DNA from: DASYQV01 sp036005125
GTDB taxonomy: Bacteria > Acidobacteriota > Vicinamibacteria > Vicinamibacterales > UBA2999
DNA length: 9,751 nt
NCBI GenBank assembly: GCA_036005125.1
Contig: DASYQV010000074.1
Span: 1 to 9,751 of the forward strand
Reading direction: 5' to 3'
The position numbers and the translations under genes are program-made. Each line of letters starts with the position of its first letter. The first letter of the stretch is position 1. Positions 1 through 4,329 of this stretch are shown here, piece by piece. The notes beneath the pieces are model-generated. The model made no database searches and was not told the DNA's origin. It worked only from the letters and a program-made list of their open reading frames with translations.

Positions 1-198
1 CTGCACGGGCTCCTGCATCTCCTCGGCTACGATCACGAACGCGACGCGGGCCGCATGGCCCGTCTCGAGCGGCGTCTGCGTCGCAAGGGCGGGCTGCGCG
101 AAGGCCTGATTGAACGCCGACCTCGTCGACGGCGTTCAGCGCGGACCCGCCCTCGCGCAGACCAGACCCCTCGACTTCGCGCGGGGCACGTCCGATGA
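1..198 (+). CDS. ybeY: Endoribonuclease YbeY, C-terminal part (5' end outside window)
   Basis: The frame open from base 1 begins with HGLLHLLGYDH, the H-x3-H-x5-H zinc-binding motif that defines the YbeY/UPF0054 family. YbeY is a metal-dependent single-strand endoribonuclease involved in 16S rRNA 3'-end maturation and ribosome quality control in the cytoplasm. Only the last 65 codons are present, so the N-terminal half lies upstream of the window. After the motif, family members usually end within about 25 residues. This one continues for about 50, and the tail is very rich in Arg and Pro with no acidic character. The stop (196-198) overlaps the next gene's ATG (195-197) as ATGA, which suggests translational coupling. 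The family call is secure. Whether the basic tail is functional or a read-through extension is unknown. Confidence 0.93.
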   Translation: MHGLLHLLGYDHERDAGRMARLERRLRRKGGLREGLIERRPRRRRSARTRPRADQTPRLRAGHVR

Positions 199-1439
199 CG
201 CCGCTCGTTCTGTTCCTGCTCGGATGTATAACCGTGTTCCTGGGTTGCATCGAGGCGGCGTTCAGCACCCTCATGCGCTTGTCGCTGCGTCTCATGGCCG
301 AGCGGGGCGGCCGCAACGACCGTCTCGGCTACTACCTGGACGAGCCGCTCAAGCTGTTCATCCCCGTCAGGCTTCTCATCGCCACGTGCGTCGTGCTTGC
401 CGCCGTGCTCATTGCCCGTACGACGGGGGTCGAGGCCCCCCATTCGATCGCCACGCTTCTGGTGGCCATTGTCGGCTTCGCCCTCATGTGCGAGCACCTG
501 ATCCCCATACTGATCGTGCGGCGCGACCCGGAGGCGGTCCTCGACGTCCTGCTGCCGGTGTTCCACGTCATCGCCAAGGTCGTGCAGCCGCTGACGATCG
601 CGCTCATCAGCATCGGCGAACGGCGGCGGGCCGACCGCGAGCCTGTGAACGGCGTGCCGCCGGGAGAGCCGAACCATCAGACGGCCGAGACGCGCGAAGA
701 GGAAGAGGAAGAGGCCATCTCGGAAGAGGAAGGGCGCGAGCTGGTGAAGTCGATCGTGGACTTCTCCGACACCGTCGTCCGCGAGGTGATGACGCCGCGA
801 CCCGATATTGTCGCGATTCGTTCCGATGCCACGCTTGGCGAGCTCCGCGAGCTGTTCCGCGAGCAGCAGTACTCGCGGATGCCCGTCTACGGCGAGAACC
901 TCGACAACATCCTCGGCATCGTGTTCGTGAAGGATCTTGTGGCGCTGCCACCCGGCGCCGAGCCGCCGCTCACGACGTTGATGCGGTCCGCGTACTTCGT
1001 GCCGGAGAGCAAGCACGCCTCCGAGCTGCTCAAAGAGCTGCAGCGGAAGCAGGCGCACATGGCGATCGTCGTGGACGAGTACGGCGGCACCGGCGGCCTC
1101 GTCACGGTCGAGGACCTACTCGAGGAGATCGTCGGCGAGATCCGGGACGAATACGACGTCGAAGCCGAGACGGTCACCGACGAAGGCAATGGCACCTTCG
1201 TGTTCAGCGGCAAGGTCAGCGTCGACGAGATGGCGGATCGTTTGAGCGTCGAGATCCAGCGCGAGGGCTTCGAGACGGTCGGCGGCTATCTCCTCGCGCA
1301 TCTCGGACGGATGCCGTATGTCGGCGAGCGGTTCGAGGTCGACGAGCTCGACGCGGAGGTCCTGGAGGTCGAACGCCGCCGCATCGTGAAGGCGCGGCTT
1401 CGCCGCCGTGTAGCGGTACCTCAGGGAGGCGGTGAATAA
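195..1439 (+). CDS. CorC/HlyC-family protein: CNNM-like membrane domain, CBS pair, CorC_HlyC domain
   Basis: This 414-residue protein has the three-part layout of CorC/HlyC (CNNM-related) proteins, which are linked to Mg2+/Co2+ transport or efflux. About 140 N-terminal residues hold hydrophobic segments near 1-24, 57-75 and 84-108. An acidic linker follows, with a run of six Glu at 168-173. The CBS pair spans roughly 193-248 (REVMTPRPDIVAI) and 263-316 (VVDEYGGTGGLVTVEDLLEE, the most diagnostic stretch). A CorC_HlyC domain fills about 330-405. The usual G-E-x-x-P-K motif of the membrane domain reads C-E-H-L-I-P-I around residues 99-105, so the transport site may be degenerate; this is inferred by eye. 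The ATG was chosen because it overlaps the ybeY stop and places a hydrophobic helix at the N terminus. A CorC relative next to ybeY is a common arrangement. Confidence 0.9.
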   Translation: MTPLVLFLLGCITVFLGCIEAAFSTLMRLSLRLMAERGGRNDRLGYYLDEPLKLFIPVRLLIATCVVLAAVLIARTTGVEAPHSIATLLVAIVGFALMCEHLIPILIVRRDPEAVLDVLLPVFHVIAKVVQPLTIALISIGERRRADREPVNGVPPGEPNHQTAETREEEEEEAISEEEGRELVKSIVDFSDTVVREVMTPRPDIVAIRSDATLGELRELFREQQYSRMPVYGENLDNILGIVFVKDLVALPPGAEPPLTTLMRSAYFVPESKHASELLKELQRKQAHMAIVVDEYGGTGGLVTVEDLLEEIVGEIRDEYDVEAETVTDEGNGTFVFSGKVSVDEMADRLSVEIQREGFETVGGYLLAHLGRMPYVGERFEVDELDAEVLEVERRRIVKARLRRRVAVPQGGGE

Positions 1440-1448
1440 CTCCGCCTC

Positions 1449-1758
1449 AGGTCAAAGGTCAAAGGTCAAAGGGCAAAGGTCAGGTCAAAGGTGTAGGTAT
1501 CAGGTCTAGGTATCAGGTCTAGGTATCAGGTGTAGGTATCAGGTGTAGGTATCAGGTGTAGGTATCAGGTGTAGGTATCAGGTGTAGGTATCAGGTGCAA
1601 GTGTCAGGTCTAGGTTCCCACTGCGTATCTGCAGGTGGGATCTCTAGACCTGAGACCTCTCTTAGACCTGAGACCTGAGACCTGAGACCTAGACCTGACA
1701 CCTGAGACTTAGACCTTTGCCCTCACCTTTGCCCTTTGACCCTTGACCTTTGACCTAC
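1449..1758. repeat. Large imperfect palindrome built of GGTCAAA and AGGTNTC short repeats
   Basis: The left arm runs through GGTCAAA-type units (1450-1490) and then AGGT-type units (1491-1617). The right arm carries the same two blocks inverted and in mirror order: AGACCTG/GAGACCT units (1644-1712), then TTTGCCC/TTTGACC units (1713-1756). The centre is a small hairpin, TCCCACTGC (1616-1624) against GCAGGTGGGA (1631-1640), with one bulged base and a six-base loop. The whole could fold into one hairpin about 310 nt long. It sits between the 3' ends of two convergent genes, where it could stop or protect both transcripts. There is no T-tract, so it is not a standard intrinsic terminator. This stretch contains no convincing coding frame. 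Confidence 0.85.
1488..1617 (+). repeat. 13-bp direct tandem repeat array (about ten copies), in the left arm of the palindrome
   Basis: Nine head-to-tail units of 13 bases run from 1501 to 1617, preceded by a partial copy at 1488-1500. The dominant unit is CAGGTGTAGGTAT, with five identical copies from 1527 to 1591. Two earlier copies have C for G at position 6. The last two copies (1592-1604, 1605-1617) are diverged. Each unit is two related half-units (CAGGTGT and AGGTAT). The opposite arm uses the simpler heptamer AGGTCTC read on the other strand. Identical central copies with diverged edges are what slippage or unequal exchange would leave. Confidence 0.9.
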
Positions 1759-1791
1759 TGTTTCACACGATTGACCTACTGCTTCACACGA
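1750..1791. repeat. 21-bp tandem duplication across the 3' end of the DUF3237 gene
   Basis: TTGACCTACTG followed by TTTCACACGA (1750-1770) is repeated directly at 1771-1791 with a single T-to-C change. The second copy contains the stop codon of the minus-strand DUF3237 gene (TCA at 1784-1786). The first copy therefore looks like a duplicate of the gene's terminal codons and stop region. Its outer edge also supplies the last TTTGACC unit of the neighbouring palindrome, so the two repeat systems meet here. Confidence 0.85.
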
Positions 1792-2335
1792 TCTGATAGA
1801 TGCAGTACTCCGCCACCCGCGTCGCCCCGGCAGGGAAGTGGCCCACGCCGATGTAGATCCTGTTGTTCAACCAGGCGTACTTCCCCGATCCCGCCTCGAA
1901 CCATGGGACAGCGCGCCAGTATGTCGGGTTGACACCCCGATCGATAATCCCGCGGTACTGCATGAATATGAGCTGGTCGTCATCCGTCCGCAGGGTCAGG
2001 CGTACTTCAGGTCCGAACGGTTTCTTGCCGTAGCCGTACGACCATTCGCCCGAGGGGGGGATCACCGTGCCCTTGAGCTTCGGTCCCTCGAAGGTTCCTC
2101 GACTGATCTCGATGATGGTTCGCCGCATCCCGGGAAGGCCGGTCGACTGCGGCGACCCGGGTATGACGTCTGGATACTCGAACCTCAAACGCATCACGAA
2201 CTCGGACTCCAGCTTGTCGTCGGATGATGACTGCGCTTGTGCGCCGGCGAGCGGCTCCGTGCCGAGGATGGGCAAGGCCGCGGCCGCGAGCCTCGCAAAC
2301 GTGCGTCTGGAGATGACGGGTGCCTCCTCGGACAT
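1784..2335 (-). CDS. DUF3237 (UPF0311) family protein with Tat-type signal peptide
   Basis: This 183-residue protein matches the small beta-rich DUF3237/UPF0311 family, whose biochemical role is not established. Family hallmarks seen are the R-R-x-I-x-I-x-x-G-T-F-E-G-P-x-L-x-G region (about 72-90), LRTDDDQLIFMQYRG (about 119-133), a conserved F-E-x-G-S-x-K-Y-A-W-L-N block (about 146-157) and a glycine-rich strand near the end. The N terminus carries SRRTFAR at 9-15, a hydrophobic stretch at 16-25 and an AQA site near 32-34. This is a plausible twin-arginine signal, so export to the periplasm as a folded protein is inferred. I chose the ATG at 2333-2335 because AAAGGAG lies 7 bases before it. 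A GTG at 2357-2359 would add 8 residues without that support. The gene interrupts a housekeeping cluster and points against it. Confidence 0.87.
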   Translation of the reverse strand: MSEEAPVISRRTFARLAAAALPILGTEPLAGAQAQSSSDDKLESEFVMRLRFEYPDVIPGSPQSTGLPGMRRTIIEISRGTFEGPKLKGTVIPPSGEWSYGYGKKPFGPEVRLTLRTDDDQLIFMQYRGIIDRGVNPTYWRAVPWFEAGSGKYAWLNNRIYIGVGHFPAGATRVAEYCIYQIV

Positions 2336-2342
2336 CGCTCGG

Positions 2343-2349
2343 CTCCTTT
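2343..2349 (-). promoter_or_regulatory. Ribosome binding site that fixes the DUF3237 start
   Basis: On the minus strand AAAGGAG is followed by 7 bases and then ATG (2333-2335). It is the clearest Shine-Dalgarno sequence in the window and favours this start over the in-frame GTG at 2357-2359, which would place the site inside the coding region. Confidence 0.75.
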
Positions 2350-2366
2350 GAAGGTACACTCACTGG

Positions 2367-2450
2367 ATGGCAGCCATTGATCCGGCGGTTCGCATCGGCC
2401 ATGTACACCTGAAGGTTGCCGACCTGGAGCGTACGCTTGGATTCTACTGA
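2367..2450 (+). pseudogene. Remnant of a VOC (glyoxalase/bleomycin-resistance fold) gene, first 27 codons only
   Basis: The ATG at 2367 opens a short frame containing RIGHVHLKVADLERTLGFY followed directly by TGA (2448-2450). This is the classic first beta-strand and helix of a vicinal-oxygen-chelate domain, including the first metal-ligand His region (H12/H14) and the L-E-R-x-L-x-F-Y helix end. Complete VOC proteins continue with R-D-V-L-G-F and about 90 or more further residues, none of which follow in any frame I could see. The break falls just after the Phe-Tyr, where the direct repeats at 2451-2494 begin. A deletion or repeat insertion probably removed the rest. A functional 27-residue peptide is unlikely. 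The remnant starts 31 bases from the divergent DUF3237 start, so the two may have arrived together. Confidence 0.75.
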
Positions 2451-2494
2451 AATCATGAATCGAGAATGATCGAGAATCATGAATCAAGAATGAT
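2451..2494 (+). repeat. Two direct repeats of about 20 bp abutting the era start codon
   Basis: AATCATGAATCGAGAATGAT (2451-2470) recurs at 2475-2494 with one G-to-A change. The second copy ends immediately before the era ATG (2495). Each copy is AT-rich compared with its surroundings. The pair also contains short inverted matches such as ATGAT/ATCAT at 2466-2480. The repeats replace what would be the ribosome-binding region of era, and no purine-rich Shine-Dalgarno sequence is apparent beyond a weak AAGAA (2486-2490). Confidence 0.8.
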
Positions 2495-3382
2495 ATGAAG
2501 TCTGGGTTCGTCTCGTTCCTTGGCCGGCCAAATGCCGGCAAATCCACGCTGCTCAATCGACTGGTCGGCCAGAAGCTCGCCATCGTTTCCGACAAGCCTC
2601 AGACGACGCGGACGCGCATTCTCGGCGTGAAGAACTATGAGGACGGGCAGGTTGTCTTCATAGACACCCCGGGCGTCCACAAGCCGATGCACCGCATGAA
2701 CGTGAGGATGGTTGACACGGCGCTCGAGGCCGTGCGCGAGGTCGACGTGCTGGCCGTTGTCGTCGACGCCTCCGTGAAGCCGGGTGCGGGCGACGAGTTC
2801 CTGCTGAACGCAATCAAAGGGGTGAAATCGCCGGTCATCCTGGTGCTGAACAAGGTCGACCTCATCGCCAAGCCGAGACTGCTGCCGATGATCGACCGTT
2901 ACCAGAAGGCCTACCCGTTCGTGGAAATCGTGCCGGTATCGGCGACCGACGGGACGAACGTCGAGGTGCTCGAGCGGCTGTTCCTGCAATACCTGCCGGA
3001 GGGCGACCCGATCTACCCGGCCGACTACCTGACCGACCAGCCAGAGCGGTTTTTCGCAGCAGAAATCGTGCGCGAGCAGGTGCTTCAGCTTACGCATGAC
3101 GAGCTGCCGTTCTCGACGGCCGTCATCGTCGATCGGTTCGAGGAGCCGGGCGAGGACACGGTCATGCGCCTGTTCTGTACCATCCTCGTGGATCGCGAAT
3201 CGCAGAAGCCGATCGTCGTCGGAAAGGCGGGCGCCATGATCAAGAAGATCGGCACCGCCGCGCGCGCGGAGCTCGAACGATTCTTCGGCACCCGCATGTA
3301 CCTCGACCTCCACGTGAAGGTGAAATCCGAGTGGCGAGACGATGCCCGGGTCCTCGATGACATAGGGTTGAGAGGACGCTGA
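2495..3382 (+). CDS. era: GTPase Era, 16S rRNA/30S assembly factor
   Basis: Era is a Ras-like GTPase that binds the 3' end of 16S rRNA through a KH domain and assists 30S subunit maturation. The 295-residue length is normal for the family. The GTPase domain shows G1 GRPNAGKST (10-18), the G2 region with TTRTRI (37-42), G3 DTPG (57-60), G4 NKVD (119-122) and G5 SAT (149-151). The C-terminal KH domain carries the family signature around LPFSTAV and the GKAGAMIK loop (243-250), followed by the helix EL-x-x-F-F and K-V-K near 275-277. The ATG is the only start that keeps the normal N terminus just before the P-loop. It is preceded by repeat DNA rather than a clear ribosome-binding site. The function pairs naturally with YbeY upstream, since both act on 16S rRNA maturation. 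Confidence 0.97.
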   Translation: MKSGFVSFLGRPNAGKSTLLNRLVGQKLAIVSDKPQTTRTRILGVKNYEDGQVVFIDTPGVHKPMHRMNVRMVDTALEAVREVDVLAVVVDASVKPGAGDEFLLNAIKGVKSPVILVLNKVDLIAKPRLLPMIDRYQKAYPFVEIVPVSATDGTNVEVLERLFLQYLPEGDPIYPADYLTDQPERFFAAEIVREQVLQLTHDELPFSTAVIVDRFEEPGEDTVMRLFCTILVDRESQKPIVVGKAGAMIKKIGTAARAELERFFGTRMYLDLHVKVKSEWRDDARVLDDIGLRGR

Positions 3383-3416
3383 CGTCGTGTGCCCGAAGAC
3401 TTCACTTGCGTACGTA

Positions 3417-3438
3417 GGCCGCATCTTCAGATGCGGCC
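3417..3438. repeat. First hairpin of a twin TTCA-loop palindromic element
   Basis: GGCCGCATC and GATGCGGCC form a perfect 9-bp stem around TTCA. The hairpin is preceded by TACGTA (3411-3416), the same leader type seen before the second hairpin (TACGGA, 3451-3456). It lies 34 bases after the era stop, between era and the convergent toxin gene. No T-run follows on either strand, so it is a palindromic repeat unit rather than a textbook terminator. It may still end or protect the transcripts. Confidence 0.82.
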
Positions 3439-3457
3439 CACGAAAAGCAGTACGGAG

Positions 3458-3477
3458 GCCGGGTCTTCAGACCCGGC
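3458..3477. repeat. Second hairpin of the twin TTCA-loop palindromic element
   Basis: GCCGGGTC and GACCCGGC form a perfect 8-bp stem around the same TTCA loop. The leader TACGGAGGCC parallels TACGTAGGCC of the first copy, so the two are diverged members of one family rather than chance palindromes. The inner stem bases differ between copies (GCATC against GGGTC), yet pairing is kept on both sides. That is compensatory change and points to selection on, or copying of, the folded form. The element ends 9 bases before the toxin stop codon. Confidence 0.82.
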
Positions 3478-3486
3478 AGCAAACCT

Positions 3487-3894
3487 TCACCAGAGCGTGC
3501 GCACTGCACCGCTCCTTCGAATGCCCGTGTCGGACGTAATCAGCGTCAGATTGTGGACGCGCGCGGTGGCTGCAATGAGGCAGTCTGCCGCATCGGGCGG
3601 AAACGAGTCGCCCAATTGCTCTGATTCGATCGCGGCGTCCACGGTGAGGGGAAGCACTTCGATGTGCGGTGAGGAGGCGGCCGTGCGCAACCACAATGGC
3701 CACGGTCCGAAGCGCTCATCCACGACGACCCGCCCGCGAGCAAGGTGCCATGCTGCCTCCTTCAGCGAAATCGCGGCCACGCCGACTCGCTCGTGTGCGG
3801 AGACCGCGCTCAGCGCCGCACGGGCCCGCCGGCTCAGGCGAGGGGAATCGAGCACCGACCAGAGCCACACGTGCGTGTCCAGCAGGTACTTCAC
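3487..3894 (-). CDS. vapC: VapC-like PIN-domain toxin (Sll0205-type)
   Basis: This 135-residue PIN-domain protein is the expected size for a VapC-type toxin ribonuclease, which cleaves RNA using Mg2+ or Mn2+ held by clustered acidic residues. Visible candidates are D6 in LLDTHVWLW, E46 in SLKEAAW, D101/D104 in PPDAADCLIAATA and D122 in ITSDTGI, so the active site appears intact. The YLLDTHVWLW opening resembles the subgroup typified by Sll0205. The start is GTG (3892-3894), overlapping the antitoxin stop as GTGA. This is typical of coupled toxin-antitoxin operons and should keep toxin output below antitoxin output. The RNA target cannot be told from sequence. The gene converges on era and ends beside the twin hairpins. 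Confidence 0.9.
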   Translation of the reverse strand: MKYLLDTHVWLWSVLDSPRLSRRARAALSAVSAHERVGVAAISLKEAAWHLARGRVVVDERFGPWPLWLRTAASSPHIEVLPLTVDAAIESEQLGDSFPPDAADCLIAATARVHNLTLITSDTGIRRSGAVRTLW

Positions 3895-4133
3895 TTGGAC
3901 CTGTGGAACCAGGCCTTGGAGGGCGCGATCGGTGCCTCGATGTCGCCGCGCACTCTTGCGGTGTCAGCGAGGGAGCCGATCAGCCTGCCGGCACGTTCAG
4001 CCCGAGCGGTAATCGGAACGACTTTGGCGATCTCACGGTCGCGGTTGAGGATGACGATCGTCTCGCCTCCGGCCGCGCGGCGTATCAACTCGCTCGCGCG
4101 GTTGCGAAACTCACCAATCTTGACGCGCTTCAC
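3891..4133 (-). CDS. Phd/YefM-like antitoxin paired with the PIN toxin
   Basis: The protein opens with VKRVKIGEFRNRASELIRRA, then GGETIVILNRDREIAKVVPI. This is the Phd/YefM antitoxin fold, a small DNA-binding domain that represses its own operon, followed by a C-terminal tail (about 50-80) that should wrap the toxin. I placed the start at GTG (4131-4133). This gives the normal family N terminus (80 residues) and lies about 7 bases beyond a candidate -10 box. A TTG at 4149-4151 would add six residues (86 in all), but it falls inside the palindromic operator and has no ribosome-binding site. The stop overlaps the toxin start by 4 bases. Partner choice (Phd/YefM fold with a PIN toxin) is common in this toxin subgroup. 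Confidence 0.85.
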   Translation of the reverse strand: MKRVKIGEFRNRASELIRRAAGGETIVILNRDREIAKVVPITARAERAGRLIGSLADTARVRGDIEAPIAPSKAWFHRSK

Positions 4134-4140
4134 GAGAAGT

Positions 4141-4169
4141 AAGTTAGCCAAGATATCTGGCTAAGTCAA
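4141..4169 (-). promoter_or_regulatory. Candidate promoter of the toxin-antitoxin operon
   Basis: On the minus strand TTGACT (4164-4169, 5 of 6 to the TTGACA consensus) is followed by exactly 17 bases and then TAACTT (4141-4146, a weak TATAAT match). Transcription would start near 4133-4134, at or next to the GTG start of the antitoxin, giving a leaderless or nearly leaderless mRNA. The -35 box is convincing and the -10 is weak, so confidence is moderate. Confidence 0.45.
4144..4164. promoter_or_regulatory. Palindromic operator, likely autoregulation site of the toxin-antitoxin operon
   Basis: TTAGCCA (4144-4150) and TGGCTAA (4158-4164) are perfect 7-base inverted arms around a 7-base spacer that itself holds the palindromic AGATATCT (4151-4158). 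The site lies directly upstream of the antitoxin, between the candidate -35 and -10 boxes on the minus strand. That is where a Phd/YefM repressor with its toxin co-repressor would block transcription. The binding protein is inferred from position only. Confidence 0.68.
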
Positions 4170-4329
4170 ACGCGGGCGGGCGTCTTGTCGGCGACCGCGA
4201 GCCGCCGCATCTTTGAGTGGCATCTACTGGGTTCTCGTCCTTGTTCTCGGTGTCGCCACGACCCCCGCCGGGGCGACTCGAAACGACAAATCATGCTACT
4301 CTTAGCCGTTTGTGGGCTGACGGATTTTC

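Noticed and set aside
33..1058. Long open frame on the minus strand opposite the CorC-like gene
   Set aside because: The translation is Arg/His-rich without any recognisable domain, and it lies antisense to a gene with clear CBS and CorC_HlyC motifs. It is a GC-rich shadow frame.
1449..1758. CRISPR array
   Set aside because: The units are only 7-13 bases, head-to-tail without unique spacers, and inverted in the second half. There are no cas genes.
2477..3424. 315-codon open frame on the minus strand opposite era
   Set aside because: It is the complement of a gene with all five GTPase motifs and the KH domain, and has no independent features.
3417..3477. Rho-independent terminators for era and the toxin gene
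   Set aside because: The stems are strong, but no T-run follows directly on either strand. They fit a dispersed palindromic repeat better, although some termination activity is possible.
3389..4012. Plus-strand open frame of 207 codons across the toxin-antitoxin region
   Set aside because: It reads through the twin hairpins and the complement of a clear PIN-domain gene. It has no domain and no ribosome-binding site.
4213..4305. 30-codon TTG frame between the toxin-antitoxin promoter and mgtE that resembles a signal peptide (IYWVLVLVLGVATTPAGA)
   Set aside because: The hydrophobic stretch with an Ala-rich end is suggestive, but there is no ribosome-binding site, the frame stops 9 codons later and nothing homologous follows. 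It is more likely chance or an unprovable gene fossil. The 4170-4329 gap otherwise shows nothing I can name.
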